Shown here piece after piece: positions 46,666 through 56,508 of a DNA stretch of 64,000 bases. The first letter of the stretch is position 1. Each line of letters begins with the position of its first letter. The DNA lies in NCBI RefSeq assembly GCF_001642575.1, contig NZ_LXNG01000057.1, positions 120,473 to 184,472 on the forward strand, read 5' to 3'. This DNA is from Xanthomonas floridensis. GTDB taxonomy: Bacteria; Pseudomonadota; Gammaproteobacteria; Xanthomonadales; Xanthomonadaceae. The translations under genes and the position numbers were made by a program. The notes below the pieces were generated by a model. The model saw only the letters and a program-made list of their open reading frames with translations, was not told the origin of the DNA and made no database searches.

Positions 46666-47151
46666 CTACTTCTTGCTCCGCTTGCCCAGCCGCACCGCGT
46701 CCAGCAGCACGAACAGCGGCGGCCACAGCGCCATGCCCAGCAGCGGCGCCCACCAGTAGCTCCACGGCAGGGTCGGCTCGCCGACTGCCAGATGCACCGC
46801 CGAAGAGACGATCCGGTCATTCAACAGCAGCCCACCGATCGCCAGCGCCTGCTGCGACACCGGGAAGAAGCGCATCCGCGCGCGGAAGCGCTGCAGGATG
46901 AAGGTCATGATCACCAGCCGCAGCGCCTGTTCGCCAAGCAGCCCGCCATACAGCAGGTCGGCCAGCACGCCGGCCACGAAGGCGATGCCCAGCCCGACCC
47001 GGTCCGGCTCCTCGATCACCCAGTAGGCCAGCACCAGCGCCACCCAATATGGGCGCAGCGGCTGCACCACCGCCGGCAACGGCAGCAGGCCCAGCACCAA
47101 CGCGATGAAGATGCTCACCGGCAGGATCCAGGTATTGCGCATGCGGGTCAT
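46666..47151 (-). CDS. mreD: Rod-shape-determining membrane protein MreD
   Basis: This 161-residue inner-membrane protein has about five helices (WILPVSIFIALVLGLLPL, YWVALVLAYWVIEEP, GIAFVAGVLADLLYGGLLG). The MreD motif G-x-x-x-D-x-x-x-G-x-x-x-G is visible as GVLADLLYGGLLGEQAL. It works with MreC and PBP2 in the elongasome. Its start overlaps the mreC stop by four bases (47148-47151). Confidence 0.95.
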   Translation of the reverse strand: MTRMRNTWILPVSIFIALVLGLLPLPAVVQPLRPYWVALVLAYWVIEEPDRVGLGIAFVAGVLADLLYGGLLGEQALRLVIMTFILQRFRARMRFFPVSQQALAIGGLLLNDRIVSSAVHLAVGEPTLPWSYWWAPLLGMALWPPLFVLLDAVRLGKRSKK

Positions 47152-48488
47152 TGGTCCGTCTCCTGCGGAGCCGGACGGGAATCGGGAATCGGGATTTGGG
47201 AATCGGTAGGAGCGGTGTTCTGCGGCGGTGAGGCGCTGCGGTTACCTGTTCCGAATGCGGCACTCCCTGACGCCCGTGAGCCCTGCGGTGAAGCCCGGCG
47301 GGCATCGGGATTCTGGATGCTGGATTCGTTCGATGCAGGAGAACGGGCGGGCATGCTGGCCGGGCGGTTGGATGCCGGGGCGCTCGCAGGCTGCGCGCCA
47401 GGTGTGGCCGATGGCGGCACGGACTGAGCGCGCGGAGCGGTGCCGGTTGCGGCAGCCGCTGCCGCGCCCGCCGTCGGGCGTGCCGGATCGGTCGCCGCGC
47501 TGGAAACTCCACCCGCCGGTGTGCGTGGCGTTGCGGTCAACGGCACGTTCGTTGGCGCGGTGGTGGCGGCGGGCGCGGCACTGCCGTTGCTGCTGCCGTT
47601 GCTGCTGCCGATTCCCGACTCCCCATTCCCGATTCCCGGCACCACCCGCAACGGCTTGCCGGCGCGCAGCAGCAACACGTCACGGCCGCGGTCGAGCTTG
47701 GCGGCCGGGGTCAGTTCGCCGACCAGGAAGGCGTGGGTGTCGTCGGGGTGCAGTTCGGAGACCTTGCCGACCGGGAAGCCGGCCGGGAAGCGGCCGCCCA
47801 GGCCGGAGGTGACGATCTCATCGCCCACCTGCACGCCGGCGCTGAGCGGGATGTCGCGCAGTTCCAGGCGGTCGCCGCGACCGTAGACGATCAGGCGCAC
47901 GCCGTTGCGCGCCACGCTGACCGGCACCGCATGGTCGGGGTCGGTCAGCAGCAGCACGGTCGAATGCAGCGGGGTCACTTCGATCACCTGACCCATCAAC
48001 CCGCCGGCATCGATCACCGCCTGGCCCAGCAGCACGCCATCGCGGCTGCCGGCATCCAGCAGCAGGCGCTGGCGGGTGGGGTCCAGGTCGATGTCCAGGA
48101 TCGGCGCCAGCTGCACGTCCAGGCCGCGGCGCTCGGCCACGTTGAGCAGCTCGCGCAACTGCGCGTTGTCCAGCGCGGCGGTCTGCAGCCGGGTCAGCCG
48201 GGCGTTGGCGACCAGCAGCTGATTGCGCAGGTCGCGGGTTTCTTCCACCAGTTGCGCATGGGTGGCGGCGTTGTCGCGCACCTGCGAGCCGATCCGCCCC
48301 GGCAACCCGGCCACCGCCCAGATCGGCTGGATCAGCAGATTGGCCTGCAGCCGCACCTGGCTCAACCAGCTGCCGCGGCTATCGAGCGCGATCAGCACCA
48401 CCGCCAGCACCAGATAGACCAGCAGCCGCAGCGTGGAGGTGACTTCGCCCGGACGGGAGGCGACGGGAGGACCGGCGTAGGAGGGCAC
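47148..48488 (-). CDS. mreC: Cell shape-determining protein MreC with long low-complexity tail
   Basis: This 446-residue protein has one membrane helix (LLVYLVLAVVLIALDSRG), a coiled coil (LVEETRDLRNQLLVANARL) and the two beta-barrel domains (GRGDRLELRDIPLSAGVQVGD, VTSGLGGRFPAGFPVGKV). The recognisable part ends near residue 282 (PLRVVPG). The remaining 164 residues are Ala/Pro/Ser/Thr-rich and begin with GIGNGESGIG, which is the translation of a GGGAATC heptamer array. A second array encodes IPIPDS near the end. The start appears to be GTG at 48488. E. coli MreC has 367 residues, so the tail is an addition. Confidence 0.95.
   Translation of the reverse strand: MPSYAGPPVASRPGEVTSTLRLLVYLVLAVVLIALDSRGSWLSQVRLQANLLIQPIWAVAGLPGRIGSQVRDNAATHAQLVEETRDLRNQLLVANARLTRLQTAALDNAQLRELLNVAERRGLDVQLAPILDIDLDPTRQRLLLDAGSRDGVLLGQAVIDAGGLMGQVIEVTPLHSTVLLLTDPDHAVPVSVARNGVRLIVYGRGDRLELRDIPLSAGVQVGDEIVTSGLGGRFPAGFPVGKVSELHPDDTHAFLVGELTPAAKLDRGRDVLLLRAGKPLRVVPGIGNGESGIGSSNGSSNGSAAPAATTAPTNVPLTATPRTPAGGVSSAATDPARPTAGAAAAAATGTAPRAQSVPPSATPGAQPASAPASNRPASMPARSPASNESSIQNPDARRASPQGSRASGSAAFGTGNRSASPPQNTAPTDSQIPIPDSRPAPQETDQ
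47177..47639. repeat. Opposed GGGAATC arrays enclosing the mreC 3' tail
   Basis: A forward array (47177-47206) and an inverted array (47610-47639) lie inside the mreC reading frame, at the end and at the start of its low-complexity tail. Because the unit is seven bases long it changes frame with each copy, yet it stays open here. Confidence 0.85.
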
Positions 48489-48498
48489 TTTCAGGGCC

Positions 48499-48655
48499 GG
48501 GAATGGGGAGTCGGGAATGGGGAATCGGGGAGCAGTCGGCTGTCCCCGAAAAAATTGAGGCGAAAACTCACATGGGCCGGATCGCGTCGCAACCGCTCAG
48601 GGCCGCAGGCAGGGAATGCTTTCACGATTCCCCATTCCCGATTCCCCATTCCCGG
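48499..48655. repeat. Opposed GGGAATC arrays between mreB and mreC
   Basis: A forward array at 48499-48530 and an inverted array at 48625-48655 flank about 95 bases in the 172-base mreB-mreC spacer. The transcript could form a stem of about 30 pairs right after mreB, which might reduce read-through or stabilise the mreB message. Confidence 0.85.
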
Positions 48656-48660
48656 CTCCA

Positions 48661-49782
<1,122 letters not shown>

Positions 49783-49984
49783 CTAGCCTAGCAATCCCCC
49801 CCGGGGTGAGCAAGGAAAAATCGGCGATTTCGCCTCTGTTTTCATGTGGCGGTCACGCCGGCCATGGCATGCGGTTGTGGCCCTGATCGGTCGCAGCCGT
49901 TACCCTTTGCGCCGCGGCGCGCGCGCCGTCCCGCTGCCATGCCCGGCAACTGGCGGGTATTTCCCTACGCAAAGGCCTGATTCG

Positions 49985-50917
49985 ATGTCCGCACTGATCT
50001 GTGGTTCCCTCGCCTACGACACCATCATGGTGTTTCCGGACCAGTTCAAGAACCACATCCTGCCGGACAAGGTGCACATCCTGAATGTGTCGTTCCTGGT
50101 CCCGCGCATGCGTCGCGAGTTCGGCGGCTGCGCCGGCAACATCGCCTACAACCTGCACCTGCTGGGCGGCGCGCCGATCCCGATGGGCACGGTGGGCCAG
50201 GACTTCGGCCCGTACCGCGAGCACTTCGAGACGCTGGGCATCGACCTGTCGCGGGTGAAGATCATCGAGGACCTGTTCACCCCGCAGGCCTTCATCACCA
50301 CCGACCATGACAACAACCAGATCACCGCCTTCCATCCGGGCGCGATGATGCGCAGCTACGAGAATCACGTGAAGGACGTGCCGGGCGTGACCCTGGGCCT
50401 GGTCGGCCCGGATGGGCGCGAAGGCATGATCCAGAACGCGGACGAGTTCGCTGCCGGCGGCATCCCCTTCATCTTCGACCCCGGCCAGGCGATGCCGCTG
50501 TTCAACGGTCCGGAGCTGCGCCAGTTCATCGAGCAGGCCCAGTACGTGGTGGTCAACGACTATGAGTCCAACCTGTTGCAGGAACGCACCGGCTGGGACG
50601 AAAAGGACATCGTCTCGCGCGTGCAGGCCTATATCACCACCCAGGGGCCGAAGGGCGCGCTGGTACATACGCCGGAGAAGACCTACGACATCCCGCCGGC
50701 ACACGAACGCCGCGTGGTCGACCCCACCGGCTGCGGCGATGCGTTCCGCGCCGGGCTGATCTACGGCATCCAGCACAACTACGATTGGCTGACCATCGGG
50801 CGCATGGGCAACCTGATGGGCGCGCTGAAGGTGGAGCACCCGGGCACGCAGAACCAGCGCTTCGACTTCGCCGAATTCAACGACCAGTTCAAGCAGCAGT
50901 TCGGCTACGCGCTGTAA
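49985..50917 (+). CDS. PfkB-family carbohydrate/adenosine kinase
   Basis: This 310-residue ribokinase-fold enzyme has the first signature FGGCAGNIAYNLHLLGG and the second, catalytic signature DPTGCGDAFRAG with the base Asp. Substrate-side segments FHPGAMMRSYENH and DYESNLL are present. Members phosphorylate adenosine, sugars or nucleosides, and bacterial proteins with this pattern are usually called adenosine or carbohydrate kinase. The start MSALICGSLAYDT at 49985 gives the usual size. It is divergent from mreB. Confidence 0.9.
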   Translation: MSALICGSLAYDTIMVFPDQFKNHILPDKVHILNVSFLVPRMRREFGGCAGNIAYNLHLLGGAPIPMGTVGQDFGPYREHFETLGIDLSRVKIIEDLFTPQAFITTDHDNNQITAFHPGAMMRSYENHVKDVPGVTLGLVGPDGREGMIQNADEFAAGGIPFIFDPGQAMPLFNGPELRQFIEQAQYVVVNDYESNLLQERTGWDEKDIVSRVQAYITTQGPKGALVHTPEKTYDIPPAHERRVVDPTGCGDAFRAGLIYGIQHNYDWLTIGRMGNLMGALKVEHPGTQNQRFDFAEFNDQFKQQFGYAL

Positions 50918-51426
50918 GCGCGGCCCGGAGCGCGCCGGTGCGACAGCTCGGCCGCGCACCGCACGCTCACCTGCGCCTGTATTGCGCCATGCCGGGCCCG
51001 GCCGGGCTTGGTGACGCGGGCCCGCGCGAGCCGTCCATCGCACATTGCCTTCTCCCTCCCGCCGGGAGAAGGTGCCCCGCAGGGGCGGAGGCCGGTCCGC
51101 GCGACCTCTGATGCGGCCGGCCGGCACATACGCGTCGAAGGCACCCTCGCACCAGCCCGCACGCCACCCAGCCTGCCCTTGCTCCACTGCCGCGCAAGCC
51201 AGGCACCTCGAGCCCCCTCGCCTTCTCACACCGCCAAGAGAAGGGCATGTCAGCCGTCCTGGAAACGCCGCGCGGCAGCGGCCGCCACCGCGCCGCAACG
51301 CCCTGGCAGTCAGCCCGAGGAGATTGTCCGGCACGCCGCACGTCGCAGTTTGCTGCAATGCAGTTTGAGCAGAGGCCCGGTTTGTGTCTCTACTGGCGTC
51401 TCGCGCCCACCAAGGAACGCTGGCCC
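50918..51426. repeat. Gene-free spacer with tandem hairpins at 51048-51086
   Basis: Within this 509-base gap two adjacent hairpins occur. CCTTCTCCC (51048-51056) pairs with GGGAGAAGG (51064-51072), and GCCCC (51074-51078) pairs with GGGGC (51082-51086). The block resembles a common Xanthomonas intergenic repeat and may end the kinase transcript. The rest should carry the promoter of the sigma-54 activator. No small gene was recognised. Confidence 0.65.
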
Positions 51427-53400
51427 ATGTCAGAGCCAAGCGTTGTCGCCGCCGCTTCCATCAGCCTGCCGGAGATCGAACCGGATGCCCTCCGGCAGAT
51501 CCGGCGGCTGCGCGACATCGCGCCGCTGGCGGCGCCACTGTCGCGCTCGTGGCGGCGCTGCCTGGACGATTACGCCCTGCTGCCCGAAGCGACGCCCGAG
51601 CCACTGGTGCACGACGCACTGCATGTGCGCGAGCGCCAGCAGCGCCTGGGCGAGGTACTGCGCATCGCCAGGGTGGAGATGGAAAACCTGTACGAGCAGA
51701 TTGCCGGCAGCGGCTATGCGGTGATCTTCGGCGATGCCGAGGCCACCGTGCTGCACAGCGTGCACGACTCCACGCTGCTGCGCGAATTCCGCCAGGCCGG
51801 CCTGTTCTGCGGCGCCAGCTGGGCCGAGTGCCATCAAGGCACCAACGGCCTGGGTACCTGCGCGGCCGAACGCACCGCGGTCAGCGTGCACCGCGGCGAG
51901 CATTACCTGACCCGGCACCTGCCACTGTCGTGCAGCGGCGCGCCGATCCTGGACCCGCATGGCGGCCTGCTGGCGGTGCTGGATGCCTCCACCCCCAATG
52001 CGCAGGACAGCAAGCAGATCCAGCGGCATACCATGGCCCTGGTCAGCATGTCGGCCGCGCAGATCTCGCGTTCGCATTTCCTCAACCAGTTCGGTCACGC
52101 GTTCATCCTGCGCTTTCACAGCCGCCCGGAGTTTGCCGGGTTGCTGCATGAAGCGCTGATCGCCATCGGCGCCGATGGCCGCGTGCTGGCGGTCAACGAA
52201 GCAGTGCTGGAGCAACTGGGCAAGCTGGACCGCAGCCAACTGGTGGGCCGCGACATTTCGCAGGTGATGCAGCTGGATTTCGACACTCTGGAACACCGCG
52301 CCGGCAGCGATGCAGGCACGCTGTGGTCGATTCGCTGTGCGTGCCACGGGCGGCGTTTCTATGCGCTGGTGCGGCCGCCGCGCGCGCGCGTTGCACCGGC
52401 ATCGATCGGCGGGGCCGGACAGGTGGCGCCGGAGTGCGAACTGCAGCCAGGTGAGCATGTCGGCTCGGATTCGCGCATGCGCCACAACCTGGCCAATGCA
52501 CTGAAACTGGCCGCGCATCGCGTGTCGATCCTGCTGCGCGGCGATACCGGCACCGGTAAGGAAGAATTCGCCAAAGCGGTGCATCGCGGCTCGCCCTGGG
52601 CCAGCGGCGGGTTTGTCGCGATCAATTGCGCGGCAATTCCCGAGGCGCTGATCGAAAGCGAATTGTTCGGTTACGCGCGCGGCGCCTTCACCGATGCCGC
52701 GCGCGAAGGGCGCCACGGCAAATTGCTGCAGGCCAGCGGCGGCACGCTGTTTCTGGATGAAATCGGCGACATGCCGTTGCCGTTGCAGAGCCGCCTGCTG
52801 CGCGTGCTGGAAGAACAATCGGTCACTCCGCTTGGCAGCGAGCGGGCGGTGCCGCTGGAACTGCATGTGATCAGCGCCAGCCACCGCGATCTGGCGCAAC
52901 GCGTGGCTGCAGGCGAGTTTCGCGAGGATCTGTATTACCGCCTCAACGGCGTGGTGCTGCACCTGCCGCCGCTGCGCGAACGTAGTGACAAGGCCGAGCT
53001 GATCCGCACGCTGTTGCGCGAAGAAAACGCAGAGCACAGCGTGCGCATCAGCGAAGAGGCCATGCACAAACTGCTCAGCTACGCCTGGCCCGGCAATCTG
53101 CGTCAGCTGCGTAATGTCCTGCGCACCGCCGCGGTGCTGTGCAGCAACGGCGTGATCCGCCTGCCCAACCTGCCGCAGGAAATCGTTGATGCCGGTAGCG
53201 CACCCTGCCTGGTCGATGGTCGCGCGGTGGCCGCCGACGACATGCCCGGCCGCGCCGCACTGGATCAGGCCGAACGCCTGGTGCTGCAGCAACAGCTCGA
53301 ACGCCACCGCTGGAATGTCAGCCGCACCGCCGATGCGCTGGGGATCAGCCGCAATACGCTGTATCGCAAGTTGCGCAAGCATGGCTTGGATACCGGGTGA
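51427..53400 (+). CDS. AcoR-type sigma-54-dependent transcriptional activator
   Basis: This 657-residue enhancer-binding protein has an N-terminal GAF-type sensor at about 60-210 (AVIFGDAEATVLHSVHD, GTNGLGTCAAERTAVSVH). A PAS-like segment lies near 235-330. The AAA+ domain has Walker A GDTGTGKEEF, Walker B GGTLFLDEIGDMPL and an arginine finger region. A Fis-type helix-turn-helix ends the protein (RWNVSRTADALGISRNTLYRKLR). The sigma-54 contact loop is GAFTDA (residues 419-424) instead of GAFTGA. AcoR-like proteins sense acetoin, alcohols or related carbonyls. The most likely target is the convergent alcohol dehydrogenase operon starting at 63208, which has a -24/-12-like site. Confidence 0.92.
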   Translation: MSEPSVVAAASISLPEIEPDALRQIRRLRDIAPLAAPLSRSWRRCLDDYALLPEATPEPLVHDALHVRERQQRLGEVLRIARVEMENLYEQIAGSGYAVIFGDAEATVLHSVHDSTLLREFRQAGLFCGASWAECHQGTNGLGTCAAERTAVSVHRGEHYLTRHLPLSCSGAPILDPHGGLLAVLDASTPNAQDSKQIQRHTMALVSMSAAQISRSHFLNQFGHAFILRFHSRPEFAGLLHEALIAIGADGRVLAVNEAVLEQLGKLDRSQLVGRDISQVMQLDFDTLEHRAGSDAGTLWSIRCACHGRRFYALVRPPRARVAPASIGGAGQVAPECELQPGEHVGSDSRMRHNLANALKLAAHRVSILLRGDTGTGKEEFAKAVHRGSPWASGGFVAINCAAIPEALIESELFGYARGAFTDAAREGRHGKLLQASGGTLFLDEIGDMPLPLQSRLLRVLEEQSVTPLGSERAVPLELHVISASHRDLAQRVAAGEFREDLYYRLNGVVLHLPPLRERSDKAELIRTLLREENAEHSVRISEEAMHKLLSYAWPGNLRQLRNVLRTAAVLCSNGVIRLPNLPQEIVDAGSAPCLVDGRAVAADDMPGRAALDQAERLVLQQQLERHRWNVSRTADALGISRNTLYRKLRKHGLDTG

Positions 53401-54065
53401 TCGAGGGGCGGGGATTTGGGAGTCGGAATTGGGGAATTGAGAGGCAGGGATTTGGGATTCGGAATTGGGGATTCGTCAGAGCCAAGGCGGAGTCTCTCAG
53501 CGCTGGTACTTGGAGCGATTAGAAAACTCCTTCTCCCTTCTCAGGTGGGTGCTGCTGTTGTTTGGTGCGGCATCTAGCATGCGTACATGCCGCGATTGTG
53601 GAGCGGATGATTTGGGGCTTGGTTGCAGGGCCCTTGCCCGCCCACCATCGCGGGACACGCCGCAAGTACGTCCTTGTAGGCTCTTACGCGGCATCCATGC
53701 CGAGTAAGGTCCCGCGACGGTGGGCGGGCAAGGACCAGTTGAGCTGGTCGGTGCGCGCGGCAGGAGCGATTGATGCGCGTTGTTCGATCATGACGTGCCG
53801 GCTCAACGCCTGATGCGCAACGCGCTCCAAGCAGCTTTTCACACGACCACCGATTCACTCTCTGGTGCGGTGGCCCCGCAGATTGCGGGACCGTGTGGCG
53901 GCACGGATGCCGCCACCGAGCCGCCAGGGATGGGTTCACGGCGTGTCCCGCGAGCGACGAGGACGCCGCGCCCTCCACCAGTGCAGCTCGGCACCATCCA
54001 GATGAAGCTGCGAGCAACTGGAGCCCGCACCTACGAATCCCTAATCCCCAATCCCCGCCCCAGAC
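53401..54065. repeat. Repeat-filled gap: heptamer arrays at both edges
   Basis: This 665-base gap between two convergent stop codons holds no gene. A GGGAATT/GGGGATT heptamer-like array (53410-53475) follows the regulator stop, and an inverted array (54034-54061) abuts the receptor stop. The second copy of the composite repeat lies between them. Confidence 0.8.
53632..53990. repeat. Composite intergenic repeat, copy 2 (inverted relative to 3690-3994)
   Basis: The module at 53632-53733 has inverted arms of about 26 bases (CCTTGCCCGCCCACCATCGC against GCGACGGTGGGCGGGCAAGG). The module at about 53888-53990 contains CCAGGGATGGGTTCAC. Both match copy 1 when read on the opposite strand and occur in the same order, so the whole block of about 300-360 bases is duplicated in inverted orientation 50 kb away. 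Confidence 0.75.
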
Positions 54066-56498
54066 TCACAACGCCCAACGCAACCCGATCAGATACTGCC
54101 GCGGTACGCCCGGCGCGAGGAACCTTGCCGGGCCGGTTTCCACCGGCGCTTCCTGCGGGCGCGCCAGTTCGCCGTCGGGGAACACGTCTTCGGCCACGGC
54201 TGCGTAGGTCGCGTAGCGGCGGTTGAAGACGTTGTCGATGCGGGCGAACAACGACAGCCGCTCGCCCAGTTGCCAGCGCGCCTGTAGATCCACCAGCGCA
54301 TAGCCGGCGGTGCCGATGTCGATGCGCTCGGGAGCCGCTTCGCCGTCTTCGGCGTTGTCGACCTGGCCGTCTTCGTTGCCGCTGGCTACCCGCCCGGACA
54401 CAGCGCGCAGGCCCATGCCCAACGTCAGCGCGTCGCGCTGCCATTCCACGCCAAGCTTGAGGTTATGCCGCGGTAGAGCGGCGATCCGCAGGCCCGGCCG
54501 CAGGGCGATCACGCGTTCGCCGGACAGCAGTTCGCCGCTGCTGCGATAGCTCGCGTCCAGATAGCTGTATCCCGCAGACCACTGCCAGTCGCCGCTGCGC
54601 AGGTGCAGCGCCGCATCGATGCCCTGGTAGCGGGTACGGCCCACGTTATCGAAATAACCCAGCTGCGTGTCGGGCGCACGCAAAAACAGGATGTCGTCGC
54701 GATTGTCGGCGCGGTACACCGACACCGTCGCGTTGCTGTCGGCCCATGGCGACCAGCGTGCGCCCAGCTCGTAGGTCCGCGAGACGATCTGCTCCAGGCG
54801 CGGGTCGGCCTGCAAGCCGGTCGGCAGCCGGCACGGCTGGGTGGGATCGGCGCACCCCAGTTCGATGGCCGTGGGCGCGCGCGTGTTCTGCGCCACCGAG
54901 CCGTACACGGTGAGGCCGGACTCCAGCCGATGGGTGAGCCCCAGCGAGGGGTTGGCCTTGGCGTAGACGAAGCGCTCGCGCGGGCGGTCGCCGTCTTCGG
55001 CGGTGGAGAGGATGTTGTCCACCACCACCCGGTTCCAGCGCAGGGCGGCAGTGAAATGGGTGGCCGCGTCCAGCTCCCAGGTATCTGCGACAAACGCGCC
55101 CAGCGTCTTGGTGCTGCCGCGCACCCCGGAAAAGAACGCACGCTCGGCATCTGGATCGGCCACCACCGAGCGGTCCGGCTGTACCCAGCCATCGCGGGCG
55201 AATTGGCGGTACCGCACATGCCCGCGGTCGAAGGTGACACCGGCACTGAGCGCATGCGCGCCCCACTGCTTGCTCAAGTTGAGCGCAAGCCCCTGCGCTT
55301 CCTGACGCATCTGGGTGGTATTGAGCGCGCCGGTATGCAGCGCATCGGCATCGGCGCGCGCCACCTCGCAATCGGCATCCAGCGCGCTGCCATCGGCGGC
55401 GTAGCCGGAGGCGCACTCCTCGACGAATTCTTCGTAGTCTTCGCCGATGTCGCCGTTGACGGTGTCGCGCCGCCCCACCCGCGAGTACGCCAACGCATGC
55501 ACCGCAGTGTCGGCATCGAAGCGATGATCCAGTTGCGCGGTCAGCAGCGTGTTGCGATTGCGGGTGAGGTCGGGCGAGGTATACACCGCGCGGCGATCGG
55601 CGCGATACAGCCCGGGCTCTGGCCCTTCATCGGTGTAGCGCGTATCCGGCAGCAGGCCATTGCCGATCAGGCGGCTGCGCCCGTGCAGCAGCGACAGACT
55701 CCAGTCGGTGTCATCGCCTTGCCGGCCGAGCTTGCCGAACACCGTGCCCAGGCGTCCTTCGGAGGCATCGCGCCAGCCGTTTTCGTCGAAGCCGGTCACT
55801 GCGATAAAGCCATGCCAGCCATCGCCGCCGGCCACGCCGTAGCTGGCGTCCAGCCGCTTGCGCGCGCCGCTGCCGATGCTCAGTTCGCCCTGCAATCCTG
55901 GCGCAGTGAGGCCGGATGCGGTGGACAACACCACCGCGCCGCCGAGCGTGTTTGGCCCGAACAACGGGTTGGAACCGGGCATCAAGGTCACCGCGGTGAT
56001 GGCCGATTCGGGCAGCATGTCCCAGCTGACGATATCGGCGAACGGCTCGTTGACGCGCACGCCATCCAGATAGACCGACACGCCCTGCGAGGCGCCCGGC
56101 AAGGCCGATGCGCGAAAGCCATGGAAGGTGAGGTCGTTCTGAAATGCGCTGCCCTGTACATCGTTGCCATCCACGCCGACAAAGCGGCGTTGCAGCAGAT
56201 CGCCGAGGTTGTTGCTGCGCCCGCGCGACAACTCCGCAGTGGTCGCCGATTGCACCATGTACGGCAGCTGCGCCGCGTCGATGGTGGTGCCGGGGATCGG
56301 CGTGGCGGTGACTTCGATGCGATCCAGCCAGGTGACTTGCGGCGTGTCGTCGGCCATTGCAGCGCCGATCGTGCCAGCGCACAGCAGTGCTGCGCATGCG
56401 TGGGCGAGCCGATGCCGTTGCAGTGCATCGCAGCCATGGCGTGCGGTGCAAAACGGCGGTGTGCTGCAATACCCAGGCAAGTGATGCGTCGATCTCAT
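54066..56498 (-). CDS. TonB-dependent receptor of the alcohol dehydrogenase operon
   Basis: This 810-residue outer-membrane receptor has an exported N-terminus ending AAMADDT, a TonB-box-like region (LDRIEVTATPIPGT), a plug (GDLLQRRFVGVDGNDVQGS, FGPNTLGGAVVLST) and a beta-barrel ending YLIGLRWAL. An AAGGAG precedes the ATG, which lies 10 bases after the class III alcohol dehydrogenase stop. It is therefore the last gene of the operon. In lanthanide-using bacteria such receptors (for example LutH) import lanthanides or metallophores. By context this receptor may do the same or may import PQQ, which is inference. Confidence 0.93.
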   Translation of the reverse strand: MRSTHHLPGYCSTPPFCTARHGCDALQRHRLAHACAALLCAGTIGAAMADDTPQVTWLDRIEVTATPIPGTTIDAAQLPYMVQSATTAELSRGRSNNLGDLLQRRFVGVDGNDVQGSAFQNDLTFHGFRASALPGASQGVSVYLDGVRVNEPFADIVSWDMLPESAITAVTLMPGSNPLFGPNTLGGAVVLSTASGLTAPGLQGELSIGSGARKRLDASYGVAGGDGWHGFIAVTGFDENGWRDASEGRLGTVFGKLGRQGDDTDWSLSLLHGRSRLIGNGLLPDTRYTDEGPEPGLYRADRRAVYTSPDLTRNRNTLLTAQLDHRFDADTAVHALAYSRVGRRDTVNGDIGEDYEEFVEECASGYAADGSALDADCEVARADADALHTGALNTTQMRQEAQGLALNLSKQWGAHALSAGVTFDRGHVRYRQFARDGWVQPDRSVVADPDAERAFFSGVRGSTKTLGAFVADTWELDAATHFTAALRWNRVVVDNILSTAEDGDRPRERFVYAKANPSLGLTHRLESGLTVYGSVAQNTRAPTAIELGCADPTQPCRLPTGLQADPRLEQIVSRTYELGARWSPWADSNATVSVYRADNRDDILFLRAPDTQLGYFDNVGRTRYQGIDAALHLRSGDWQWSAGYSYLDASYRSSGELLSGERVIALRPGLRIAALPRHNLKLGVEWQRDALTLGMGLRAVSGRVASGNEDGQVDNAEDGEAAPERIDIGTAGYALVDLQARWQLGERLSLFARIDNVFNRRYATYAAVAEDVFPDGELARPQEAPVETGPARFLAPGVPRQYLIGLRWAL

Positions 56499-56508
56499 GT
56501 CGTCTCCT

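Noticed and set aside
44605..47427. 940-codon plus-strand open frame
   Set aside because: It is antisense to mrdA, mreD and the end of mreC, whose motifs are unambiguous.
51430..53382. 650-codon minus-strand open frame
   Set aside because: It is antisense to the sigma-54 activator and has no family features.
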